Below, piece by piece: positions 45,783-57,119 of a DNA stretch of 64,000 nucleotides. The stretch is taken from NCBI GenBank assembly GCA_038025085.1, contig CM076141.1:22081001-22145000 (forward strand), in the 5' to 3' direction. Position 1 is the stretch's first letter. Each line of letters starts with the position of its first letter. The notes below the pieces were generated by a model. That model saw nothing but the letters and a program-made list of their open reading frames with translations. It was not told where the DNA came from and did no database searches. The translations under genes were made by a program, and so were the position numbers. This DNA comes from Tetragonia tetragonoides (lineage: Eukaryota; Streptophyta; Magnoliopsida; Caryophyllales; Aizoaceae).

Positions 45783-47129
45783 ATGGTGAAATCCTATGAA
45801 AACCTGTTCGATGCCTGGTGCAAAAATCTGACCGTAGAAGATAAACTTGAACTAGCTCCGTTCCATGTCTCTACCTTGCTGACCTTAAGACCAACAAAAA
45901 TATTGTGGCCCCTTCTTCGATCCGCTCTGAATTACTAGGACCCTGACCTGCATGTTTTTCGTTTTGGTAACTCTGAATTATGCCCTTTAGTTGAAGAATT
46001 TGCTGCGATCACTAATATGCCTGATGTTCTTCCCCCAGCGATTCCTTATGTGAGAGATGGCTTTAGGGATCAGTACAAGAAATCCTTGGGTTTGTCATCT
46101 GCAGAAGCCAAAAGCATGGTTCTTGGTGTCGATGTGGACTTGGTTCAACTCTGCGAAAAATTTGCTATTTCTTCTGACAAGAACGCAATATTCAAGCGTT
46201 GTCGCCGTCGGGATTTTGTACTTTGCCTGTTGAACTGCCTATTGTTTTGCTAATGCAAAATCTCCAACTTGGGCAGAGCCTCGTTGCTGCGAGTGGTTAA
46301 TCAAATGGTTGAAGGGCGTTCTCCTTTGCATCTAGTTGTAGGGGAAACTATTATCGGGCTTGACAGGTTGATAATTTCTCCTCATGAAGGTTTTTCTGGC
46401 AGCCCCCTGCTGCTTCAAATTTGGTTATGTGAGCATCTGAGGCTAATAGAATCTCAAGATAATATGATAGCTCGTGTTCCTTGGGCTTGGTCGAAGAAAA
46501 CCTATACCGTCGCTAGCTTCTTGGTTAGGAAAATGCTATATTCTGAAAAGTCCCTTGCTGAATGGGATGCCTTTTTCCATGCGGGACCTGTTATCCGTTG
46601 GCATGTGTCTTAGTGGAACTTGACCTCCTTAGTGGCTTGTGACAATTTGGTTCTTCATGCTACCATACTGGGTTTGTACAGGACCACTTTCTTCTTCCCC
46701 TCTAGGGTCATGAGGCATTATGGGTTGAAGCAGGTTATTCCTCGTTAGGAAACAATGAGAGCAAATATCGTGGCTTTGACCACTTAGTTTGCTACGGATT
46801 CGGGGAAGTACTGGCGTAGCCGGGACCGCTGGACTGTATCTCGGGTGATTTCTCCAACTCAAGTTTCTGAGACCTATCTAAACTGGCTTTTCTGCGGTGA
46901 TGGAGAAGCGAGACGAGCCCTTCATCATGAGGAGTGGGACCAACTAATGTTTAAGTATGACTCAAAAACAGGAAGCAAGAAAAGAAAGGAAGGGCCTCAA
47001 ATGGGAGGCTATCATGTACTGAAAAGAAGCAAGCCCCCAGCTCAAGGGAGCGATCATAGGTCGTCCTCAAGCCAAGGTCTTATAAAGAAGAACTCTTCAA
47101 CAAAACCTTCTAAGGAGAAGAAGGATTAA
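45783..47129 (+). pseudogene. TatM antisense gene A: intronless homologue of TatP gene A
   Basis: A single frame of about 448 codons with five or so in-frame stops and no frameshift that I can see. It begins MVKSYENLFDAWCKNLTVEDKLELAPF. The family block reads HVFRFGNSELCPLVEEF, followed by QYKKSLGLSSAEAKSMV, HLVVGETIIGLDRL, SPLLLQIWLCEHLRL and a Lys/Ser-rich tail. Stops at 45937, 46251, 46611, 46746 and 46785 are mostly TAG where Trp or Gln is expected. The segment LLLQIWL is contiguous here, while in TatP an intron of 103 bp separates LLLQ from IWL. Function unknown, as for the TatP copy. Confidence 0.78.
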
Positions 47130-47453
47130 AGTAGTTTTCTAAGAAAGCAAGTCTAGTTTTAAAAAAAATAATAATAGGAATTTGTTTTGCTTAAACCCTC
47201 ATAGTTGCTTTATTATATTTTTTTTTTTGTAACCTTAGGAAGTTTAATTCTTGCAATGTAAGCATATTCGTTCAGTTTGAATAAAGATTATCCCTTTTGC
47301 ATGAGTTTGAAAGGAATTTTAGATTGATTTTTGCCTTGCCCCTTAAAAGGGTTACCTACGTTTCCAGTGTGGAATCAAGCCAGCGTAGTTCGTTGAAGTT
47401 GTGAATGTATTTTTTTATTTTATTTTATTTAAAAATTTCGGATTTTTTTTTTT
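47130..47453. other. Spacer between TatM gene A and integrase (convergent 3' ends)
   Basis: T-rich; likely contains the 3' ends of both transcripts. No gene. Confidence 0.5.
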
Positions 47454-48740
47454 CTACACGTAGCACTTCTTCAGTTGGTCCATATTGGTGAGCTGACAGA
47501 ACTCGATGCCATCAATATCCATGAGCCTGACTGCACCTCCTGATAGAATGTCTTTGATGATGAATGGGCCGGACCAGTTGGGTCGAAATTTGCCTTTGGG
47601 GTCGATAACTGGGACACGTAATTCTTTCCAAACTAAGTCCCCTTCCCTTAAATTCCGCGGTCGAACCTTTTTGTTGAATGCTCTTGCCATGCGTTGTCGG
47701 TACATGTGGGAATGGTCTAGGGCCCGTAGGCGTCTTTCATCTGTGAACGTGAGCTCTTCGTAGCGGGCTTGTAACCATTGGGTTTCGAGAATTTCTCCTT
47801 CTAAGTCCATGCGCATGGAGGGTAGTTAGACTTCTGTGGGTAGAACTGCTTCCATTCCATAGACTAGGGAATAAGGTGTTGCTCCCGTAGAGGATCTTAT
47901 GGATGTCCTATATCCCCAAAGGGCAAATGGGAGTTTGATGGGCCAATCTTTGTAGTTTTCTATCATCTTTTCAATGATAGTTTTGAGGTTTTTGTTGGCG
48001 TCTTCCACTGCGCCATTGGTTTGGGGACGGTAAGGGTATGATTTGTGGTGATGGATTTTGTAGCTTTTGAGGAGGGTGGCTGTTTCGGGTTTGAAGTGGG
48101 ATCCATGGTCACTGATGATTTCATGCGGAACGCCGTATCGGCAAATGATGTTGTTCCTTATGAATTTGGACATTTGTTTGGAGGTAAGGACGACATAGGA
48201 TTGGGCTTCGACCCATTTGGTAAATTGTCTATGGCTACTAGGATGTATTCATGTCCTCCCGAGCCCTTTGGGGTGATCTTACCAATGATATCTATTCCCC
48301 ATGCGGAAAATGGCCAAGGGGATGTTAAGTCGTGGAGCATTGAGGGCGGCATGTGCTGCAAGTTGGCATATATCTGGCACTTCTTGCATTTCTTGACATA
48401 GTCGTAGCAATCTCTTTCTATAGTAGTCCAGTAGTATCCCAACCGTAGGACCTTTCTAGAGAGCATTCGGCCATTCATGTGTGGCCCGCACACACCATTA
48501 TGTACCTCGTCCATAATCTCTGCGGCTTCTTTGGAGTTCACGCATCTGAGGTTGACCCCATGGTGAGATTTTTTGTACAGAACCTCCTTGTATTCTATGT
48601 ATTGCGCCGCTAAGAGACGGATGGCCCGTTGAGCTCTTAGTGGTGCATCTTAAGGGTATATTCCTTTGGTGATGTAGTTGAAGACGTCTTGGTATCAAGG
48701 ATCCTCCAAAGTCATTTCTGTGTCGAGGTTGTTCATTGGA
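47454..48740 (-). pseudogene. TatM integrase and preceding linker
   Basis: Minus strand from about 48740. The RNase H-integrase linker (frame with stops, ending in YKEVLYKK) is followed by the zinc region HNGVCGPHMNG and CKKCQIYAN. The core's first Asp (GIDIIGKITPKGSGGHEYILVAIDN) lies before a frame change near 48200. Then IISDHGSHFK and TNGAVEDANKNLK hold the second Asp and Glu (48173-47826). The C-terminal part ends GGAVRLMDIDGIEFCQL (47816-47454). Reverse transcriptase and RNase H are absent before it. Integrase inserts element DNA into the genome; this copy has one frame change and a stop near 47825. Confidence 0.85.
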
Positions 48741-49004
48741 TTTATCAATAGCCAAACAAGGAAAGAAATGAGCAAGAAGAATTTTTATTGATTCGCAAAA
48801 AAAAAGAGATAAGCACACATGACTTTAGAGAAGAGGGTCTCTAATTCCCGTCAAAAAGAAACTAGACTTAGAAATAAAAGTAAAAAGGGAACATTCCCTT
48901 TTCAAGACTCAACCTAAAGATTTAGCGAAGATTCTAACTCGACAAAATTTGGGGACTCAAACTCGATTCCTCTAGCTCCTACGGATAGCTAACTAATTCC
49001 ATGC
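48741..49004. other. TatM deletion junction zone
   Basis: Short noncoding stretch between gag and integrase linker, where protease, RT and RNase H should lie. No domain recognised. Confidence 0.5.
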
Positions 49005-50287
49005 CTAATCATCCACATTGCCATCTCTTAGCGGTGGCGGAAACTCTCCTCTTTCAATGATACCTTGGACGTCGGCCTTTAGGCGCAAACAATCGTCTGT
49101 ATGGTATCCGAATACTCGATGATACTTGCAGTAGGGTCGGTTTTCTCGTGGTTCTGATTTGGCATCTTCCAAAGGGATGCAAGGTTGGATGTCACCTCTC
49201 CACACTAGTGCGTTCATAACAGCCTCCATTGGTGCAAAGAGGGGGGGTGTACTTTTCTTGACTATGACGACACCAGCTGACTGTCCAAGTGTACGGTGGC
49301 CACATATTGTCCCTTGGTCAATGAAACGCAAGACTAGCCCCTTAAAGCGCCTGCACTGGTTGATTTGGTGTCCTTCAGCCGCACAGTAGATACAGTTTAG
49401 AAATGGCTTTCTGTCTCTTGGAAGGAGCCTTGACGTGGGTGTCGTCGGACGGACATTCCCGTACTTGGACATTTTGTGATAGAGGAGGTCTTGGCGCCAC
49501 CAACTTTCTTCTTTGGCTAAGATGACCGCATTCCTGCGCTTAGAGGTGCGCTCTTCTAGGATGTCAACCTTCTCTCTTATCCCTTGTATCTCTTTGATTA
49601 TACGAGCCAGACTTTCTTGTATTTGAATTTTGTCATCCACTGTTTTGTTGCCTCTCACGTCTGGTTCTTCTTCATAGGATTTTTGAGAAATCAAGGTGAT
49701 TTTCTCACCATAAATGAGGTGAGTGTAATCTTTGGGCTCCTCGATTGCAATATGGTTGATAGCACCCAGAAGGTTGCCGAAACTTCCGGTTTCTTCAACT
49801 TTGGGCAATGGTAGTGTGCCATTGTCTATCTTGTCTTGGATGATGTGTTTAAGGGCTAAACAGTCATTCGTGTCATGCCCTTTCCCTTGATGATACTTGC
49901 AGTAATCTCTTTCTTTCCAGTTACGACCCTTGGTACTTTGTTCTGGAGTGGGACCTATGGGTTGGAGTATGTCTTTGTCCACTAATCTCTCGAAGCTGTG
50001 CTGAGAGTTATTCCCAATGGAGAGAAGTCCCTATTCGGCTTACTCCGTGGTATGTAGTATTCCCTGGATGAGACATTGGAGGAAGACGCGTCGCTCTTAT
50101 ATTTCTTTTCTGGCCCTTGGGGAACGAGATCAGGCTTTCCCGGAGTCACGGATTTCCGGTTTTAAGACGAAGTGACAAACATCGTTGTATCCCACAACTG
50201 TCTTGACTTAATGTTATTGCTGTTGGCTTCCAACCTATCCATTCGGTCAGTCATCTCAACCAGATACTCCTGAACTGTTCTGATCAT
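49005..50287 (-). pseudogene. TatM gag with three zinc knuckles
   Basis: The start (MIRTVQEYLVEMTDRMDRLEA at 50287) resembles that of TatR gag. After a broken stretch (50160-49983) a 325-codon frame holds three knuckles. The first is CKYHQGKGHDTNDC (C-x2-H-x4-H-x4-C). Next is an EIQGIREKVDILEERTSKRR helix, then CIYCAAEGHQINQC (true CCHC). The last is CKYHRVFGYHTDDC. It ends REGNVDD-like at 49005. Gag binds element RNA. The capsid core seen in TatP (YLENVI..., MREMEERKQGE) is not visible here, so the gag is shortened too. Confidence 0.8.
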
Positions 50288-51420
50288 GATGTGATCGAGG
50301 TGGCTTGTATGGTAGAAAAGTGAATCGAAGCCTAGCCAAATCTTTCTTCTTCGGATCCTATCCTGAATAGGAAGCATGGAGCTCTTAGTGACATGAAAAA
50401 GACTATGAGACTCTCATCTAAGAAACAGTTGACCCACACATAGAGAAACACATTGTCCTAGAAAAAAGGTCCTTAAGCCTAAATGCTCAAGTATTTCCCT
50501 AAGATCAAAGGAAAATAAAGTCAATGAACGAAAATAATAAAAATAGAAAAAAGACTGACTCTCCTATTTTTTATTTTTCTAGACTCAAAGAAAATGGAAA
50601 ATGGGATAAAATAAAATAAAAGAATTTCGGTAATTTTTTTTACTTTGATTTTTTTTTTATTTTTCGGCGGCCTTTCATTTTTGTCGATTTTTTAGTTTTT
50701 TTTTATTTTTTTTAAATTTTTTTTTTACCGAATCTGAATTACATCAAAAGAAAAAGAAAAATAAAGAAATAGAAAAAGGGAGAGGGGAAATTGGGAGACT
50801 GACTCTTATCTTTTGCTAAAAGGTCCTAGAAAATTGTTCATGACTTTTAAAATATATCATTGGGAAAATGATGGCTGTTCATTAAATTTGAATTCTCGCA
50901 CCATCTTTGGGCATTAGGAACTAGCTAAAAATAAAAGAAAAGGTTCCTAACACTTAAGTACATGTTGGCACATAATCACGATATTCATGCATTCAGGCAA
51001 GCATTACAGTGACATAATTACAGGCAAACATGCGATCAGACGGACATTACAACGACACATGCACAACAAGCAAGCGGATGCACGAATGTGGGCTAGAAGC
51101 TTTTTGGCTCCTATGAGGTTACCACGACAAATTACAATTTCCGTTCGGCGGATGGTCGACACATCAATTGTAATTCTTTTAATCAACAAGGATTGATGAG
51201 TCATGGGTGAGGAAGCGTCGATTTGCACGATAGGACAACTGTATATTCCTTTACTATACGGGTTGTCTACGAGTTGTGACACAAACTTCCTCGAGGGTCA
51301 ATAAGGGTCAAAAGTTTGTGCAAAAGCACATGCCAATACTGCAAATGATGCAAAAATATGGAACATGTTATTTAAACAATTAAGCAAACTTGACTTTTGA
51401 GTCTCACCCTCTTAAATAAA
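50288..51420 (-). other. TatM leader
   Basis: Noncoding leader: T-rich tracts (50630-50760) and short GGCA..CATTACA repeats (50990-51060). No clean minisatellite like those of TatR and TatP. No gene. Confidence 0.5.
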
Positions 51421-51438
51421 TCCCTAGTGAAGTCGCTA
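51421..51438 (-). promoter_or_regulatory. Primer-binding site of TatM
   Basis: The minus strand TAGCGACTTCACTAGGGA lies one base from the LTR end. It parallels the TatP site, with the TGG start decayed to TAG. Confidence 0.65.
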
Positions 51439-51439
51439 C

Positions 51440-52005
51440 TGTAAGGACCCGGGATTTTCGTCCAATCCTTTTTACATAAAATGTATTGGTTTCCACGGAG
51501 TGCGTCCTTATAGAAAATTTGTAAGTTGGGGGTTTAGATAACTTCAAGGGACCATCGAGTTAGAAAGGATTTTGTAAAGACATGAATTGAATAAAAACCA
51601 TGAAAGAGGTCACAAATCTGCTATCGGCGTTTTATCGAAGGGACAAACCGAAGGGACAACCCAATAGCGTGAAAAGTGAACTAATCATGTTTTTAGAAAG
51701 ACTCCCGCTCATATAGAACATATGAGTACCCAAAAATATTAGGTTTGGGGGCGAAGGTACGAGGTGGGAAGGTGTTAGGCACCCAACTTGCCCGTTTATG
51801 ACAGCCTCTACTAACTCAAGTTTGCTTAATAAATTAAAGACATAATTCCCATGCAAAACCGGATTAACAACCTAGACTTAGACTATTAATTGGTTCATCA
51901 CAAGCATCACAACATTTATTATTAACCCTTATTTAGACATGAATTCGTTTTGACAAGTTGAGCATTACAACGGCTATACAGACAATATTTAGGAAGCAAT
52001 AAAAC
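51440..52005 (-). repeat. 5' LTR of TatM, truncated (566 of about 1270 bp)
   Basis: Matches 39933-40500 at high identity. It stops in AATAAAAC and joins TatP LTR sequence. U3 and promoter are gone. Confidence 0.9.
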
Positions 52006-53298
52006 AGAGAGATAGGCCTCTTTGAGCCCAAGGGCCCGAAAGGGAACCCAAACCCTTGAGTCAACCCTTGGTCAAAAAAGGGAACTCAGTAAATCCCATG
52101 TGGACCCCCTCGAAATAGCCTCCCCCGCTTAGAAAGCATGTCAGGCGCCTATGCAGGCAGGCCGCTCCAAGTCCAAGCAGCCACGCTTGAGTTCAAGCGG
52201 TGGCCGCTAGGACAACCGGCTATGTCGCTTGCCTAACAGTTCAACTGCTTGGCCTAGCTGCATGGCCGCCTGGACCCTTTCTTGCAGACGGCAAATCGAC
52301 GCCCATTTGATTTCCGTGCCAAACCCTGGCAGCTTCCCCTCTTCTATATAAAAAAACTTAGGGTTTAGTTGAAAGGGTTGGACATTATCTTCGAAAAGGT
52401 TGATCTAGAGGTTGAACATTCTCTCTCTCATATTAAAAAACCCTAAATTCTGATTCTACTCCTCCTTTAGGCTAGCGCTAGCACCACAAAAATAAACCTT
52501 CATACTTCATCAAGAGCAAGAGTTCAAGCATAAAAACCCAATACAGTTCATTGTGAGCATCCAGGTAATCCAACCTGAGGGTTTTCATCAAATTCTATAA
52601 CTGCTTGTTATTTACTAACGAATTTGGGTTATGTGATATGTACATGCATGCCGCGTTTTGAGCAAAAGGGCTTGTATTGAACCCCATGAATGAATCGATG
52701 AATGAATGCATTATTTTTATTTATTGCTTTTATTATAAATTAAATTATGCTTTGTTGTGAATTGGTGGATAAATTGTCTTGTTTGTCTTCTAATTTGCAG
52801 GGTAAGCATATTTATTGTTCTTAGCTTTAAAAATCATGTAAATTTGATAAGTTGTAAAAGTCGTCACATTAGTAATTGTTTGTTCAACCCATTAGTTAAA
52901 ACTAGGAATTTGGTCAAATTGAACGTTGTTTGGAATCGTAGCATTAATAATATTGAATTGATTAGTAAAGGCCGTTGTCGTCAACGGGTGAGTTGGGTGC
53001 CTAACACCTTTTTAACTCGTACTCACGCCCCCGAACTCATTTATGAAGTCAATTTTCCCAATAGGGATTGGAGTGCACAGGAATTGAGTTGATGTCTTTT
53101 TAGACTATTGACTTGACTCCAAGGGTTCCAAATTTCCTTAAATTTTGTGGCGACTTCCGACAATCTTAATCATATCCTTAGTATGAAAGGAAAATCTTCA
53201 TGTGCATTCACACTCGAGAGATTCACGAAACCAACGACGTTCTCCCAGGTTACCCCCGCCGGCCATTCGAAAAAGGGAAGAAAATTCGGTAGCCTACA
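52001..53298 (+). repeat. 3' LTR of TatP, lacking its first ~190 bp
   Basis: Matches 12635-13939 and ends AGCCTACA. It keeps the palindrome cluster (52160-52270), the TATA box (about 52347) and the R/U5 block (52986-53030). Confidence 0.9.
52160..52353 (+). promoter_or_regulatory. TatP 3' LTR promoter copy
   Basis: Shorter palindrome cluster than the 5' LTR (about 45 bp missing), then TATATAA near 52347. It could drive transcription into the right flank. Confidence 0.5.
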
Positions 53299-53303
53299 CT
53301 GGG
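53299..53303 (+). repeat. Right target-site duplication of TatP (CTGGG)
   Basis: Matches CTAGG at 12437-12441 with one transition. Confidence 0.65.
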
Positions 53304-54097
53304 TTATGGGAGATGGGAATGACCTGAATGATAGGTTTTCGGTCTTTGGGATTGTTATATCCGCGGGCGAAAGGACGAAATTATCCTGAACAATTTAATT
53401 ATTGACGCGCGTGTCCTAGACTCTTATAACTAGATCAGCTCCGTCGATTTTTGAATCCAATGGCCCTCATCTGCTCTCATGCTGTCACCATAACCACCAC
53501 CACCACACCACCCCAAGCCACTAGCCAGCTCACCACCACGCACGATCATGGATACAGGATATTAACATGCATCTGCAACAAAATAGGCAAGATTGGATTC
53601 AAGATTGGATTCAAAAAAAAAATCAGAATTAAAATTATAGAATATGAAAATTAAATTAGGGATTTAGGGTTTAGTACCTCAAAGGAGAGAAATTGAGCTT
53701 CCAATAGATCTTTTAGTTTGAACTTTCAATTCAAGATAGGTAATGGAGATGGATAAACAATAAACAACTGAAGATGGGATAAGGATTAATAAAAATTTCC
53801 CCATCTTGTGCCCATATATAAAGAAGCAAATACAATCGTTGTATATGGGGAAGGAGAGAAGTTGATTGAAGGGGAAATTTGTTGAAAACGACCTCCGCGA
53901 CTCCATCTCTTCCTTCTCGAATCTCGCTCTCTCTCTCCTTCTTGTTCAGTGTTTATGAGGAGTAATTGTAGAAGAATGAGTGATTGTAGGCGAAGAACGC
54001 TTCGTTACCTTCAGCTTCACTTCCACTTTCCCAATTGCAACCGTTGAGACTAATTAAACGCTTGTTTCTTTTTCTTTTCTTTTTTTTAAAATCACTC
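53304..54097. other. Flanking DNA right of TatP
   Basis: Mixed sequence including a CCACCACCACACC block, AT-rich stretches, CTCTCTCTCTC (53927-53937) and a T-run. It may hold remains of a gene's 5' region on the minus strand (TATATA at 53815). I recognise no protein. Confidence 0.4.
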
Positions 54098-55512
54098 AAA
54101 ACAGGTATAGCTGGGCCCCTATTTTTCGTGGGTCCCAGGCGGTTGCCCCCACTGTCTATGCTAAGAAACGGGCCTGCAAGGTACCCATACCTACAACTCA
54201 TGTATTAAAAGAAATAGAAGATATTCCAAGACAGGAGTAGGAATATCAATATTGTAATTGATCTTTTTTTTTTGTTTTTTGAAAGAATATTGTAATTGAT
54301 CATTTGATTAGGAATGAATATAAAATTATACTGGTGACCTATAAGCTATCTAAAATATTAGAGTTAGAGAAAAACACAACTTGAGAAACTACTCTACATG
54401 TTTATGGAGGCATTAAGACTGTGTAGGAAAGGAACTTTTCCTAGACGGTGGCCTTCAATTCCTACCCACTTCCTCCCTTAGTGTGTTTTACATATAATTG
54501 CGAGTTCGTAATAAAACTCTCTGTAGGCTACCGGATTTTTTTTCTCCCCTTTTTCCTTCGCCCCGCACTCAAAACAGGTACAGCTGGGCCCCTATTTTTC
54601 GTGGGCCCCTGGCGGTTGCCCCCACTGCCTATGCTAAGAAACGGTCCTGCAGGGTACCCATACCTACAACTCATGTATTAAAAGAAATAGAAAATATTCC
54701 AAGACAGAATTAGGGATATCAATATTGTAATTGATCTTTTTTTTTGTTTTGTTTTTTGAAAGAATATTGTAATTGATCATTTGATTAGGAATGAATATAA
54801 AATTATACTGGTGACCTATAAGCTATCAAAAATATTAGAGTTAGAGACAAACACAACTTGAGAAAGTACTCTACATGTTTATGGAGGCATTAAGACTGTG
54901 TAGGAAAGGAACTTTTCCTAGACGGTGGCCTTCAATTCCTACCCACTTCTTCCCTTAGTGTTTTTTACATATCATTGCGAGTTCGTAATAAAACTCTCTG
55001 TAGGCTATCGGATTTTTTTTCTCCCTTTTTTCCTTCGCCCCGCACTCAAAATAGGTACAGCTGGGCCCCTATTTTTCGTGGGCCCCTGGCGTTGCCCCCA
55101 CCGCCTATGCTAAGAAACGGGCCTGCAGGGTACCCATACCTACAACTCATGTATTAAAAGAAATAGAACATATTCCAAGACAAGAATAGGGATATCAATA
55201 TTGTAATTGATCTTTTTTTTTTTTAAGAATATTGTAATTGGTCATTTGATTAGGAATGAATATAAAATTATACTGGTGACCTATAAGCCATCTAAAGTAT
55301 TAGAGTTAGAGACAAACACAACTTGAGAAACTACTCTACATGTTTATGGAGGCATTAAGACTGTGTAGGAAAGGAACTTTTCCTAGACGGTGGCTTCAAT
55401 TCCTACCCACTTCCTCCCTCAGTGTGTTTTACATATCATTGCGAATTCGTAATAAAACTCTCTGTAGGCTACCGGATTTTTTTTCTCCCCCGTTTTTCTT
55501 CGCCCCGCATTC
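54098..55512 (+). repeat. Three-copy tandem repeat of about 475 bp ending in the TatQ LTR tip
   Basis: The word CTGGGCCCCTATTTTTCGTG starts at 54111, 54583 and 55061 (spacing 472 and 478). Each copy has the same order of TTGTAATTGAT, TTGATTAGGAATGAATATAA and GGAGGCATTAAGACTG blocks, then ACTCTCTGTAGGCTACCGG. The last word is the tip of the TatQ LTR (55463). In copies 1 and 2 about 45 bp of LTR tip are followed by the next unit; only in copy 3 does the LTR continue. Confidence 0.9.
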
Positions 55513-56340
55513 GGGTTTCGAGCCGCCTGGGAGAGCGCGGTCGTTCGGGTTTTCGTGAATCATTGAGTGTGAATGCACGTTGAAGATTTTCCTTTTGCAC
55601 TAAGGACATGATTAAGATTGTCGGAAGTCGCCACCAAATTTAAGGTAATTTGGAAACCTTGGAATCAAGTCAATAGTCTAGAAAGACGTCAACTCAATTC
55701 CTGTACACCCCAATCCCTATTGGGGAAATTGACTTCATAAATGAGTTCGGGGGCGTGAGTACGAGCTAGAAGGGTGTTAGGCACCCAACTCGCCCGTTGA
55801 CAACAACGACATTTACTAATCGATTCAATATAATTATTAATGCTACGGATCCAAACAGGGTTCAATTTGTCAAAATTCCTAGTTTTGACTAATGGGTTGA
55901 ACAATCATTATTATTGTGACCACTTTTAACAATTTATCAAATTACATGCATTTATTGCTAGAAAGCGATAAAAATGCCAAAACCTGCGAGTTAGAAGACA
56001 AACAAATAAGCCACCAATCAACCCACAAACATGAAAAGTTTAATCATAAAAAGCAATAAATAACAAATTTAAAACATTCATTCATCCATTAATTAGGCTT
56101 AATACAAGCCCTTTTGCTCGAAAACGCGCCATGCATGTACATATCACATAAACCAAATTCGTTAATAATAACCAGCAATATAAAATTTATTGAAAACCCT
56201 CAGGTCGGATTACCTGGATGCTCACATTGAACTTATTGGGTTATGTTGCTTCAATTCATGCTCTTGATGAAGTGTGAAGGTTTATTTTGTGGTGCTAGGG
56301 CTAGCCTAAAGAAGGAGTAGAATCAGAATTTTTGGTTTAA

Positions 56341-56390
<50 letters not shown>

Positions 56391-56994
56391 TACCAACCAA
56401 AAGACCAACCTCTAAAATTTCAAACCTCTCAGAGAGAATGTCCAACCTCTTCAACTGAATGCTAAGGTTTGTTTATATAGAAGAGGGGGAGCTGCCAGGG
56501 TTTGGCACGGAAATCGAATGGGCCTCGAATTTGCCGTCCGCGAGAAAAGGTCCAGGCGGCCATACAACTAGGCCGAGCGGCTATGCCGGTAGGACAAGCG
56601 GTCAAGCCGCTTGAACTCAAGCGTGTCCACTTGGACCTGGAGCGGCATGCCTGTATAGGCGCCTGAGTGCTTTTCTATGCGGGGGAGGCTTTTCCGAGGG
56701 GGTCTATGCAGGATTGACTAAGTTTCCTTGTTTGACCAAGGGTTGACTCATGGGTTTGGGTTCCCTTTCGGGCCCTTAGGTTCAAAGAGGCTTATCTCTC
56801 AGTTTTGGACTTCAATTGAACTGAGTCCAACTGGTTTGGATCACCTATACAAAAGGCTTCCACTAGTTAATTCAAATGAACTGGGCTAATCATCAGAGCA
56901 TTTATTCTCGCAACCCAAGTTTGAACAAAATCCAATCCTTTCATCATCGGGTTTTTATGGGGACTTATCATAGATACAATTTTTGGTGTCTACA
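55463..56994 (-). repeat. 3' LTR of TatQ (1532 bp)
   Basis: The minus strand starts TGTAGACACC at 56994 and ends GCCTACA at 55463. AAAGTAGGAGCTTC just outside is the polypurine tract. It holds the R/U5 block (55755-55800), a GA microsatellite (56348-56387) in the transcribed part, a TATA box and the palindrome cluster. Confidence 0.9.
56473..56650 (-). promoter_or_regulatory. TatQ LTR promoter: TATA box and palindrome cluster
   Basis: CTATATAAAC on the minus strand (56472-56481). The cluster at 56553-56650 includes CAAGCGGTCAAGCCGCTTG (arms imperfect by one base) and single half-sites. Confidence 0.65.
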
Positions 56995-57119
56995 GAAGCT
57001 CCTACTTTGGCCGAACTCGAATAGAGCGAAGGTCAAAGTATTCCTGTGCCAATACCTTCAATAAAACAGGCAAACTGAATGAGCTGACAATCAGTTAGAG
57101 ATAAACAATCATTTTTAGG

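Larger units (their letters stand above)
39933..52005 (-). mobile_element. TatM: Tat-type retrotransposon lacking protease, RT and RNase H
   Basis: Minus-strand element in the gene B promoter of TatP. Element order: truncated 5' LTR (52005-51440), primer site, leader, gag (50287-49005), integrase part of pol (48740-47454), antisense gene A (45783-47129), antisense gene B (42437-45192), subterminal region, polypurine tract, 3' LTR (41205-39933). About 2.5 kb of protease-RT-RNase H coding is missing between gag and the integrase linker. The LTR tips TGTACACGCC...CCTTACA differ from TatP, so it is another family. The right end is cut at 52005 by a deletion that also removed part of TatP. Confidence 0.85.
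12442..53298 (+). mobile_element. TatP: host Tat-type retrotransposon, interrupted by ChrN and TatM
   Basis: Plus-strand element. In order: 5' LTR (12442-13939), primer site, leader minisatellite, gag (15358-17109, continued 28508-29428), pol (about 29440-33950), antisense gene A (35932-34375), antisense gene B (39750-36745), then the deleted end and 3' LTR (52001-53298). ChrN splits gag, and TatM sits in the gene B promoter. The near-matching CTAGG/CTGGG flanks and an intact gag frame after mental removal of ChrN support one element. The second RNase H (DGASNQKGYGVGVLL) and antisense genes place it in the Tat lineage. No aspartic protease motif is visible. Confidence 0.85.

Noticed and set aside
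54448..55558. Repeated frames with FLRPALKTGTAGPLFFVGPW
   Set aside because: Products of the three-copy 475-bp tandem repeat; copies differ in frame and have no homology that I recognise.
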